NCBI GenBank assembly: GCA_001579985.1
Contig: LRSR01005397.1
Coordinates: forward strand, 1-29,299
DNA: 29,299 nt
Direction of reading: 5' to 3'
DNA from: Hypsibius dujardini
Lineage: Eukaryota > Tardigrada > Eutardigrada > Parachela > Hypsibiidae
Positions 18,578-28,011 of this stretch are shown one piece after another. Within the stretch, counting starts at the first letter, position 1, and each line of letters begins with the position of its first letter. The translations under genes were made by a program, and so were the position numbers. A model generated the notes under the pieces. The model was not told the DNA's origin, searched no databases, and saw nothing but the letters and a program-made list of their open reading frames with translations.

Positions 18578-21347
18578 ATCTTAGTATATGATGATGCGGG
18601 GAAGGATATCATTTCACCGCTGTTGTCGGTGCGGGAGTTGCGGGATCTCGGCGTGACGTTGCATCTGTACGAACGGCTTTGATGAAGCATTCATAATCCG
18701 CTGTTTTTGGCTGTTCACATGGATTTTCTGTTTAAAAAAAGGAATTTGATGTCTGAGAGGGATTCCATTTCGGATGTTTCGGCGGTGTATTTCACCATGC
18801 CTGTGCTGGAGCACGTTAAGCGCATTTGCGAGGTACGTGTGATGTATAAATACGCATCACCTGCTGTGCTTACTTGGGAAGATTTTCAACGGTCGAATTC
18901 AGAACCGTTTCAAAATAATTTTTTCATTTAGATCTAATTTACTAATGTATATGAACATTTATTTCGCCGGTCAAGCTAAATGAACTTTTTTTCGGTGAAA
19001 TTTGAAAGTTGGCAATTGTCTCAATAGACTTGCTGCTGCGTGCCTCAATTGATTGCTTGATTGAAACTGTGTGCAGACTGTTTGTTTGATTGTTGATCAA
19101 CAGACATGCTCAATCAACAATCACTCAAACTGCAACAAAAAATTCAAATTAATTAAAAATTAGTCAATCAACAATCAACCAAATGAACAGCACATGACTT
19201 TCAATCAAGCAGTCAATTGAGGGCAGTTGTCTCAATAGACTTGCTGCTGTGTGCCGTCAATTGATTGTTTGATTGAAAGCCGTGTGCTGTTCATTCCGTT
19301 GATTGTTGATTGACTAACGTTCTGGTTGTGATGTGAATAAGAGTTGTTTCACCAACTCCAACTCATTAAAGATCATTCTTTTCTGGTGGAACGGAGCTGT
19401 AGTTGTTGGATTGATTCATTATATTTTTTTGCGTCGCATTAGTTATACATTGTACAGTCAACTAGATTGAGTACACTGGAGGGCGGGGCAGGGGGTAGTT
19501 TCAAACAATCGAACAATCAACCACCTGACCAGCCCCTGCTCCGCCCCTTTTATCCACACCCCGGACCCTCCAGTTTACTCTTGTTGACTGTACAATGTAT
19601 TAGTTAATGCGACGCAAAAAAATGTAATGAATCAAAGTGTCGTATGTAAAGTGACCACAAAACGGTGCAGCTTTGCTGGTTGATTTACTGATTGTCTTTA
19701 GCTGACCCTTTGCTACGTCCATTTTGCCTATCGCTCGGACCCTCCATTCAACTTTTTTCTGTCGTTTACTGTACACGTGCTGCGAAACTGAACGTTTTTC
19801 CCTTCATCTTTAGGACATAAGGAAACAGACGTACGACATGTATTACCTCAACTTCATCTCGCCCATTCCTCGGGAGTTGCTGGAGATGATCGCCAGTGCC
19901 GCCGTTGAGGCAAATTGTGTCCAGCAAATCGCCAAGGTTCGTGTCAGATATTAAAGCAGCCGACTTTATCCAGGTTTTTTACCGTATCAGGAGTGAATTT
20001 CGCATCTCTTCATAGGTATTCGATCAATACGGCAACCTAATCAGTTTAGATGATGACTTATTCGTCCTGAAGAAGAAGGCCAATGAGATCTCATATTTCG
20101 GTGAGTGTGGAACTTTCTCAGTGGAACTTCCTTGTTTTCCTTGTTCCGGTTTGTTTGAAAGGCTTAAGTCACGTCGTGGGGTTTGTTCGTTTCAGCTTTG
20201 AATAGCAACGAAGTGAAGGACACCCAGATGGACAGTATGATTGACGCTATTGTGGATGGCCTTTTTTCCGTATTCGTGACTCTCAGTAAGAAAAGTCGCA
20301 AAGCTTCTGCCGAAACTAAGTCCTTAGACGCTGTGGAAAAGATTGATTTCCCGTTTCTAGGTGTGATTCCAATTATTCGGGCTCCGCGTAATAACGCAGC
20401 GGAATTGGTCGCAGAGGTAAGATAGATGTCTTTCTGTCTGCCTATCTATCTGCCTGCCTGCCTGACTGCCTGCCTATTTGTCTGCCTGCCTGCCTATTTG
20501 TCTGCCTGCCTGTTTGCCTGCCTATCTGTCTGCCTGCCGGACTCGCTGTATCGGTGTGTCTGTATTACTGTTGACAATGGCATATTTGTCCAATTTCAGC
20601 GATTGGATAAGCGGATACGAGACAATCTGCGCGATCCGCGGAATAATCTTTTTACCTCCGACGCTTCCCTCCAGCAGTCGCAATTCAGGTATTGTTATAG
20701 CATTATCCGTTTCAATTTCATCATCACGTTCTCTTCAGTTGCCTTGCTTTACCGATCTTCTTCGTGTAGTTTTCAGAGACCGTTGTTAATAATCTTGGAT
20801 CGTAACCTTGACGTTGCCACACCCCTTCACCACCCGTGGACATATCAAGCGCTCGTTCACGACGTTCTGGATTATCAACTTAACTGCGTCACTGTTCAGG
20901 ATTCGGCAAAGGACGCTACTCAAAAATCCCGACACAAGGGTAAATCATTCGATCTCAGTTCCAGGGATAAGTTTTGGAACGCTCAAAAAGGAAGGTAAAT
21001 ACTCTTACTTTTGTTCTGATTAAGGTTACGGGTAGATTGTTGAAGCGGTATTGTATGTACCGCTCCTGTACGATTAATGTTACTTCTTTTTTCATTGTCA
21101 GCCCATTCCCAACTGTCGCAGAAGCCGTTCAAGAAGAGTTAGAAAACTATAAAAATTCGGAGGAGGATGTGAAACGGTTGAAGCATGAAATGGTAAGGAC
21201 TCGCATTGAAAGTTAGGACTTTGATAGAAGGATGAGAAGGTTAAAAGCACTTGTTATATGCAGATTGACAGACAGGCAGCTAAACAAACTAGCAGATAGG
21301 CCAAAGGAAACATAGAGAGGCAAACAAACCTACCGATTGACAGACAA

Positions 21348-21409
<62 letters not shown>

Positions 21410-23431
21410 CGACAAACAGACAGACAGACAGGCCGACAGACAGACCGCCAGAAACAAGCAGAAAGACAGATAGAGACACCGACGGACAGATAGTTCGACA
21501 AAGCCTGATTCTGCTGTAATTAAAATTTTTTGCAGGGTCTGGACGCAGAAACTGATGAGACGGTCTACCTGTTATCGGACAACACTGTGAAACTGACGTC
21601 CGCAATGACGTAAGCTCCATGCACTATAAAAGTGGCTCGATGCATTTTGAAATTTTTTTGTCGTATTGTTAGATCTCTGCCTGAGCTGCTCGAGAGAAAA
21701 AGTAATATCAATTTGCACACCAATTTGGCTACCGCGTTGTTGGAACGAATTAAGGTTCGTAACTAGTAGTTAGTAGCGTGCTTGAAACTTTTTGATGTCG
21801 AATATACTCAAGCCTGTCGCTTGGTTAATGTGTTTCCCTTATGGTACTGGAATTGCTGCATTGTAGGCCCGACGTTTAGACATATTTTTCGAAATGGAAG
21901 AAAAATTGATGGCTAGACGTAGCACGGTAAGTAAATATGGCCGCGTTTATGCGTGACAAATACAAATCTACAGTGTAGATGATTATTCATTTGGCCCTTA
22001 GGATGAGTCTCTTGTGGAGCTCCTATCCGATCCACTCGGTAAGGAGATACAGACATCTTGGTATCGTCATAAGAATTTGCAAAGAATCTTGTCTATTCAG
22101 CTGGAAATCCGGAGGATAAGATGCGACTATTCCTAATTTACTACGTCTGCACGCCGCACGTCACTGATGTATGCTGGAGTTGCGTCATAAATGTCTGTTG
22201 TCACGAGAATTGGTTTTCACGTGGAACTTTTCTTCATCACAGGCGCAAGTGAAGCAGTTCACAGAGCTACTCGAAAAGAGTGGTTGTGACATGGCTCCTT
22301 TCCATCACATCAGACGGTGGAAGTAAGTGTTACAGGGGCTGCCTGCCTGCCTGTCTGTCTTGTCTGTCTGACTGCCTGTGTGTTTGTGTCTGTCTGTCTG
22401 TCTGTCTGTCTGACTGCCTGTGTGTTTGTGTCTGTCTGTCTGTCTGCCTGTCTGCCTGCCTGCCTGCCTGTCTGTTTACATGCATACTACCTATTTACTA
22501 CCTATCTACTACCTATCCGTCGAAGGATCTACATGCCTGAGCTGATACGTGTAGTTGTGACATAACAATCGGATTTTATTGCCTCCCTCCAGAACATTCA
22601 GCAAGACATCGCCGGTTCAGCAGCCACAGTACGGAGGAGGAGGTCCAGTTGCAGTCCAGTAAGTGACAATTATGTTATATTATAGCATTGAGTGTTTGCT
22701 TTGTTGCACTAATCTTTGCTGCCTTGGTTTCAGAATGTTTTCTAAATTGATGAATCAAGGCTCGCAGTTCGTCATGGAAGGCGTTAAAAATTTTGCCGTC
22801 AAAAAACACGTAAGTGTCATGGTCTGCTCGTTCCAAGGGTTTTGATTTATAAATCATAATAACCGCGTTGCAGGACTTGCCGATTACGAGAATTGTTGAC
22901 GGCCTCATGGAACGGAAATCCCTCACTGAAGTGGAGGAGTACCGGTACTTCGACCCAAAAGCCATTCGAGCACCTGACCCGTGAGTCATTCTTGAGTTTT
23001 CTTGAGCAGTTCGCTCACATGGTCGTCGACAGGAAACGAAACGCACAACGTGTCTCTGTTTTTTCAGAGCGACACTGGCGAAAAACAGGCAGTCCTATCC
23101 GGACGCGATTGTTTTCATGGTCGGGGGAGGGTGTTTCATGGAATACCAAAATTTAGTTGACTACAAGGTAATGCGTATTTGTGACGGTTGCAGTTAATTC
23201 ACACCTGGCTGTATATTTTTATCCCCGCTCAAACAGAACCGATCAACGGGGACGGCGAAGAGGATAACATATGGATGTACGGAGCTCCTCAATGCGGAAT
23301 CTTTCCTGCATCAGGTATGTCGTTCCACGGAAGTTGCTGAAAATTCCCATGCAACACATTTAGAGGTTTTTTAAATGAACGACTGTTTTTTATCTCTTCA
23401 GCTCACCATGCTTGGAAAGCAGACGCACTAG
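18578..23431 (+). CDS. SCFD1: Sly1, Sec1/Munc18 family protein of ER-Golgi transport (SCFD1)
   Basis: Sly1 binds syntaxin-5 type SNAREs and chaperones fusion of ER-Golgi vesicles. Exons: 18578 (or 18585)-18666, 18742-18832, 19814-19936, 20016-20100, 20196-20285, 20361-20416, 20600-20688, 20770-20994, 21102-21192, 21536-21609, 21673-21754, 21867-21926, 22002-22038, 22101-22168, 22243-22322, 22593-22658, 22734-22809, 22874-22980, 23068-23167, 23237-23314, 23402-23431. Every phase agrees; 598 residues plus the N-terminal exon. Family text runs through to the end: DIISPLLSVRELRDLG, VSAVYFTMP, MYYLNFISPI, DDLFVL, RLDKRIRDNLRDPRNNLF, FQRPLLIILDRNLDVATPLH, TWTYQALVHDVLDYQLN-like WTYQALVHDVLD, SQFVMEGVKNF, YRYFDPKA, EYQNLVDYK and YGCTELLNA. 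Introns are mostly 62-112 bases; the large one (18833-19813) holds foldback repeats. Confidence 0.95.
19011..19318. repeat. Direct plus inverted repeat cluster in SCFD1 intron
   Basis: TTGTCTCAATAGACTTGCTG occurs at about 19016-19035 and again at about 19226-19245, each followed by TCAATTGATTG(C/T)TTGATTGAAA. Between them, at about 19162-19221, an inverted copy (GTCAATCAACAATCAACC...CAATCAAGCAGTCAATTGA) is complementary to the second unit's end at 19257-19316. The arrangement is unit, inverted unit, unit. Confidence 0.75.
19411..19634. mobile_element. Foldback (hairpin) element in SCFD1 intron
   Basis: The left arm begins TTGATTCATTATATTTTTTT and continues GCGTCGCATTAGTTATACAT, TGTACAGTCAA and CACTGGAGGG. 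The right arm, read in reverse complement from 19634, begins TGATTCATTACATTTTTTTG and repeats the same order. Arms are about 75-80 bases, with a GC-rich inner part (GGCGGGGCAGGGG against CCCCTGCTCCGCC). A partial right-arm relic (CGGACCCTCCATTC...TTTACTGTACA) lies at about 19736-19775. No coding sequence is present; the mobile class is unknown. Confidence 0.7.
20428..20545. repeat. (TGCC/TGTC)n microsatellite, SCFD1 intron
   Basis: A run of CTGC, CTGT and CTAT units fills most of the intron 20417-20599, in the TGTC sense relative to the gene. Confidence 0.9.
21260..21490. repeat. (CAGA)n microsatellite, SCFD1 intron
   Basis: The core at about 21337-21410 is near-perfect CAGA, flanked by CAAA, CCGA and CAGG variants. 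It occupies the intron 21193-21535 in the GACA sense, opposite to the arrays in the SCFD1 introns before and after. Confidence 0.95.
22341..22476. repeat. (TGTC)n microsatellite with internal duplication, SCFD1 intron
   Basis: TGTC runs contain a duplicated block: CTGACTGCCTGTGTGTTTGT occurs twice (about 22368 and 22410), 42 bases apart. It lies within the intron 22323-22592. Confidence 0.9.
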
Positions 23432-24199
23432 TGGATGATTTCTTTTTGGGTGGGACGTCTTTTCGTGGGGAAGAACGAAGAGCGCATGAACTTACTTGTT
23501 ATTTATTGCGTGCGCATGGTCTTCATCTTTTTATTCTGTACTGTACACTGTGAGACTTCGATCCACTGTGTATTTAATCATCTCTGACACTACGATAATA
23601 GAAGTTGCAGAAGTACGCGAACAAAGTTCGTCTTGTCTTGTAGTGCTGTTCGCTGCAAGGACAGAGAAGAATTGCGTGTTTCCCGCGTTTAAAACTATCC
23701 GAAGCTTTCAACCGACCAATAACAGAAAAATCTCCCGAAGGCGGCTTCAAGGCCCGAGAATGCTAATTTTTCAAGTACGAGCAAAGGGAATGGACCAACT
23801 AGGCTAGATCAGCTGACCAGATTACACATGTATGAAACGAAGACGAGAAAGTGGCGCCGCCTGCAGGTCCGCGATGACGTCACAAACCGGGCTACGGCTA
23901 ATGACACGCCTGCCGCATGCAACTTGCGTGTCGCTAGACTATCATTGAAGCGAAGGAGTTAAAATCCCCCACATTTGACTGTCACATATGTGTGGTTATA
24001 ACATACAAGTCACCACGATTTATTAAAGCACACAACCCATTAAACCGTTTCCGTTTCTACTGATAACGCCACATAACCGGGGAAATTTTATTTTGCCTGC
24101 GAAATTGAATTTCGCCACTTGGCTCTCTCTCTATCTCCGGTTCTTCTTCCGTTTTGATTCTTTCTGCACCTCACCCGGAGCTTATTCCATCAATTCAAA
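23432..24199. promoter_or_regulatory. SCFD1 3' flank and RPL14 promoter region
   Basis: 768 bases without a recognised gene. A full CRE palindrome, TGACGTCA, lies at 23875-23882, next to GCGCCGCCTGCAGGT. Just before the RPL14 ATG, GGCTCTCTCTCTATCTCC and TTCTTCTTCCG (about 24120-24153) give a pyrimidine-rich stretch of the kind that starts ribosomal-protein mRNAs (TCT initiator and 5'TOP). These are motif readings. No AATAAA was seen close behind the SCFD1 stop. Confidence 0.45.
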
Positions 24200-25849
24200 A
24201 TGGTACGTTCTTGGCCGAGGTGTTGAGCCTTTTCGAAGGGGCTGACGGATTTCCTTTTTCGCAGGGCTTCTCAAAGACTGTGGAGATCGGCCGTGTGGCA
24301 TATGTGGCAAAGGGCCAGGATGCGGGCAAACTGGGAGCCATCATCGATGTGATCGACCAGAACAGAGTATGTCCTGCTCGCACACCGCACTTTCTATTTG
24401 CCGTGAACATGATGATCCAAATTGTGATAGGAAATGCCGTCTAAATCCGACTCTGTAGATACTTTCGCGACTGAAAAGACCGCGACCCGTTTTGCGAGTT
24501 CTTTGAGGATTGGTCCGATTTTGAGGGGGTTTTCGGTTGCTTTTAGGGTCTCTTCGACGGACCGAAAGTGCGGAGACAGGTGGTGTCATTTCAGAACGTC
24601 CACCTGACCAAGTATAAGATTGATGTGCAACATTCGGCGCGCCGGAAGACCGTGTTGAAGGCATGGGAGGTGGCAAAGATCGATGAACAGTGGAAGGAGT
24701 CCAACTGGGCGAAGAAGCTGGAGCGCAATGAGAAGGTCAGTGTGGTCGGCGGTTTGAAATTGTTATCCTCGAGGTCAACGCGTGAAGTTGGATCGACTGC
24801 ATTCTTACGTGTGTTCAGATTATTCCTCGCTTTGATGCGATTGATTGATTGATTTTGGTTCTTGACTTCTTTCCGTCCAAATTGAAAATAACCTCGTTGA
24901 TTGTTGTATTGCTTGATCCAGTCACTTCCTCAGCTGTTCGATGTTCGTTTAATTTTAATGTAACTGCAATTGCAATCGCAATCTTTTGGCTGGAAATAAT
25001 GAATGGTTATTTCTTATTGTGCGCAATTGGGAGCTTCGATTTGTTTTCTTAATGCTCAGCGCTTTCCACGGAACGTAAGTCGAACCAATGATGTTTTCAT
25101 CTTTCGGGTCTGATGACGAATGAGGACAAGCTCTCACTGAGGTTCGCGGTTACCAATTAGTTTCAGAAATTACCAGACTGATTTTATCTTGTTGAAATCT
25201 TGACGGCGATGAATCGATATTTTCATTCCGTACTTTTGGTCCAGCTACCGGCTTAACTTTTGCATCGGATGATTGATTGCCCGATTTCTCAACTATATTG
25301 AATTACGCTACTTTTTGTTCATTGATTTACTAATACACGTTGCTTCCCATCAGCCGTCTCAGGAATGATGGAATGGGTTGGTAATTCTCCCTTGCAGAGT
25401 GCTGAGAAAGATGTTTCACCACCGTGTTTGGCTTTCCGTGTTTGCTAGCTTTTTGTTTTATTTCGCCGAAGAAGCGATTTTTTAAGAAATCATGCCTCTT
25501 TCTTTTGCAGAAGGCGAATTTGTCCGACTTTGACCGGTACAAGCTTATGCGTGCAAAACAGACGGTAAGAATTAACCGTTTCTTCCCATGTGTGATATTT
25601 GCTTCTGATTTATTGATTGCATTGTCACATGTGTTCGCTTTGGTGTTTGTGTAGAGGAATAAGATTGTCCGTCTGGAGTTGGGAAAACTGAAGCATCAAG
25701 CTAATGTGAAGAAAGCCTCCGCCGCCGGTGGAAAGAAACCCGCGGCAAAGGGAGCCAAGCCTGCCGCCGCCAAGAAGGAGGTCAAGCCCGCCGCCGCTGC
25801 ACCGAAGGAAGTAAAAGCCAAGCCCGCCGCCAAGGAAGCGAAGAAGTAG
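24200..25849 (+). CDS. RPL14: 60S ribosomal protein L14 (eL14)
   Basis: This is a structural protein of the large ribosomal subunit. Exons: 24200-24202 (the ATG alone), 24265-24366, 24547-24735, 25511-25564, 25655-25849; 180 residues. The protein begins [20 protein letters not shown] and continues [60 protein letters not shown] and [14 protein letters not shown]. It ends in an alanine/lysine/proline-rich tail ([15 protein letters not shown]..., KEAKK) like those of animal eL14. The start is fixed by the MGF.K.VE.GRVAYV motif, with the coding part of exon 1 being only the ATG before a 62-base intron. The third intron (775 bases) hosts a snoRNA candidate. A decayed copy of the 3' end lies at 28570. 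Confidence 0.96.
25081..25146 (+). ncRNA. Box C/D snoRNA candidate in RPL14 intron 3
   Basis: A perfect 6-base terminal stem, CGAACC (25081-25086) with GGTTCG (25141-25146), encloses box C ATGATGT (25088-25094, one change from consensus) and box D CTGA (25137-25140). An internal CTGATGA (25110-25116) supplies box D' and a possible C'. The sequence directly before D', CATCTTTCGGGT, is complementary to ACCCGAAAGATG, part of a segment that I know to be conserved in eukaryotic 28S rRNA. The D+5 rule points to the G after ACCC (yeast 25S G805 by my recollection). The second guide, before box D, has no target I recognise. A ribosomal-protein intron is a typical host. Confidence 0.75.
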
Positions 25850-26546
25850 AGCGAGAAATCTGTGACTCCCATTTTCTGTTAAGATTTTTTTCTCTGGCGG
25901 GAGACTCCGATTTTCGTGCGCGCGATGTTTTCTACTATTTTCACTGCCGTGGTAGTAGAAGTGGTGATCGGTCTTGAAATGAAGAGTTTTCCGTCTGATA
26001 TCGTTCTCGGCGGTTCCTACTCAACATCCGGTATTGAGGATTACCTAGAAGAATTTGTGCAAACTGGTCAGCGGACCGAATTGTTTGATTTCGGGATTGG
26101 TCCGCAGACCGATCATACCGTAACCGTTCGAGTCGCTGCTAGAAAATTACTTCCAGCCGCGGTGTCGGTCGCCGAAAGCGTGTAAACTTGCACTTCAGTG
26201 ATAGTCGGTTTGGTTGTGACGGTGGTGGGTATTTCATAGGTGCCTCCCTGTTGGGACTGGAGGTAGTTAATGGTGTCGCCGTTGGTGCTGCTGATTAGGA
26301 CCGGATCATCCCAAACTATTGTCGTTGTACCCGTTCCCGGACCCGGCGGCACAGGAGCAATCTAAATCCATTACAGTTTCACATTACAATGAATACGGCC
26401 TTAGTGGTTGGTGCTTTATTGTCATACCAGGTAGCTCGCGCTCGGGATGGTCGTGTCGGTAAAAAGTGAGTTGCAGATTTGGAAGGAAGCCGGACCGGTT
26501 ATTCGTAGGGAGCAGGTTTTCAGGACAAACTGGGAATCGAAAATCT
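25802..26546. repeat. Tandem segmental duplication, unit 1
   Basis: This stretch, from the last RPL14 codons through the last exon of the minus-strand secreted gene into its intron, realigns with 28570-29299 at an offset of about 2.75 kb. Shared landmarks include CAAACTGGTCAGCGGACCGAA, GGTCCGCAGACCGATC and CCGTTCCCGGACCCGGCGGC. The final 79 bases visible in both copies are identical. Confidence 0.9.
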
Positions 26547-28011
26547 ATTAATATTCGGAATGGGTATGGTTTTCTGTGCCTAGTTGGTTGTGCATGTTGA
26601 GGAATGAACCGATATACCGTGATGTTGATGGCGTTGGAGATGAAGTCGGTCAAGGTGTCCTGGACGAGCACGGAAATGATCTGGACAGTGTCGAACGGCG
26701 GCCGTACACCGGTCGTCTTGAAGCCTCCCGACCCATCGGGGGCAATGTAATTCGGGCTGAAGTCTCCGTTACTGCTGGCCACCACCGTGAGGTACCACAC
26801 ATACGGACTTACCAAAGTGTCTGGAAGTGGCGATGCCTGAAAATAGACAAGACTTCTGTAACAAACAGGTAATCAGTGAAGGGAGCACACAATAACACAG
26901 CAAGTGTTCCCATATTGTAACGGTAACAATCAGAAGGTCGGCGGTTCAATTCCGACTGGGAACACTTTTTTTTCATTATATCTTTTTTTGCTGATTGTTT
27001 TACACAAACAGGGCAAAACCGATATAAGAAGGAAGGAAGGCAGACAGAGTACTGTTTCGGCAAACCATTAATCGCCCACTCAACGGTTTCCAGTGCCAAC
27101 AGTACATGTGTCTGGTATCATGAGTGCATTGGATCTAGCGTTTAAATACTGTACATCTTCTGAATTGACTCTAAGAAATTGACCAAAGTATATTTTATTC
27201 GAATATATATATATAATATAATATATTTATGCTGTTTTTCGGTACTTTAAATCCGAATTGAATTGAATTCCCCGTTGATTTAAAATGATTAGTGTACACA
27301 TTTTCTGACTTAAACTAAATTATAAATCAACACGTGATAAAGTATCTGATTTCAAGTTATATTCAAAATTGCTTGTTTCAAAATGAAAAGCCGGAATTTT
27401 GGTCTAAAATTTGGCCTGAAGGGTTCTAAAGACCATTTTTCAAACCAATCAACCAATCAACTAACGGCCTTTTAAAACATATGCTCCCACGTCGACGCGA
27501 AAATGGCGGCACGAGTTACCGCGTCAATTGATTGATTAGCTCATGTTTTTCGCACCAGCAATTTCGGTGTCGCCGTTCCGGTGATGATTGTATTCGCGGG
27601 AAAATTGCACGGCACCGTCACTTGCGTGACGCCTGAAGGGTTCGTCACCGTCGGCACCTGGGAGATGCCGATGAAAGTGAAGGGCGTACACTGCCCGTAG
27701 GAACTGTTGCCGAATGCATACGGCGGATCGCCTGGAATGCAGAGAAACTTCCCCACCAGGCTCCGTTGTTCTGGCCAAATGGTGAGGGATGAGTCGTTGC
27801 GACAGAAGGCCGTCCAATAGGCGCAGTTGGTGGCGTTGAAGCTGGCTTGTCGGATCAGCGGACTGACACAACTCCGTCTGAGTAGGTAGCGTGCGTAGGT
27901 CGGTCGAGGCACGACCGTGGCCGCTGGTACGGCAAAAGCTGCCTCCGTATGATAAAACCGAACGATAAATACAAGTATGAGGGAGAATACAGGCAACCGG
28001 GAATTGGGCAT
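26113..28011 (-). CDS. Unrecognised secreted glycoprotein, duplicated gene copy 1
   Basis: I do not recognise this protein. Exons in transcript order: 28011-27556, 26836-26618, 26361-26113, all phase 0, giving 307 residues. Residues 1-25 (MPNSRLPVFSLILVFIVRFY..) look like a signal peptide, and no later membrane segment is clear. The N-terminal part has six cysteines and possible N-glycosylation sites (NAT, NDS, NSS); INIT follows in exon 2. Exon 2 (SPYVWYLTVVASSNGDFSPNYI...) and exon 3 (PPGPGTGTTT..., DDPVLISSTNGDT, TEVQVYTLSATDTAAGSNF) are rich in Ser/Thr and look like extracellular beta structure. The exon 1 donor CTG|GTGCGA is my choice; reading through would end at a stop a few codons later. 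Intron 1 contains SINE copy B. Convergent with RPL14; no homologue can be named. Confidence 0.65.
26869..27420 (+). mobile_element. tRNA-Val-headed SINE-like repeat, copy B (anticodon arm lost)
   Basis: The head at 26906-26964 has a perfect 7-base acceptor pairing (GTTCCCA with TGGGAAC) and a B box GGTTCAATTCC. It is 59 bases long, 14 shorter than copy A, with the anticodon arm missing. The body follows copy A in order: TATCTTTTTTTGCTGATTG, ACAGGGC, AACCGATATA, GGAAGGAAGGCAGACAGAGT, TCAACGGTTTCCA, CAACAGTACATGT, TTATGCTGTTTTTCGGTACT, CCGTTGATTTAAAATG, TTCTGACTTAAACTAAA. It lies in intron 1 of the secreted gene on the opposite strand. Confidence 0.8.

Noticed and set aside
18659-18683. Frameshift or premature stop in SCFD1 after LHLYERL
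   Set aside because: The apparent stop lies in a 75-base intron; splicing at 18666/18742 restores the conserved frame.
20286-20360. A true 25-residue insertion in Sly1
   Set aside because: It has a GTAAGA donor and TTTCTAG acceptor, and splicing restores the family sequence, so an intron is the simpler reading (retention kept as a finding).
24409-24474. Second box C/D snoRNA in RPL14 intron 2 (ATGATGA ... CTGA)
   Set aside because: The boxes are good but there is no terminal stem next to them and no guide that I can match to rRNA.
25356-25405. Third box C/D candidate near the end of RPL14 intron 3
   Set aside because: Box C is imperfect, the terminal stem is absent, and no rRNA complementarity was recognised.
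26809-27099. 96-codon minus-strand open frame containing QSELNRRPSDCYRYN
   Set aside because: This is the typical translation of an antisense tRNA-like SINE head, not a gene.
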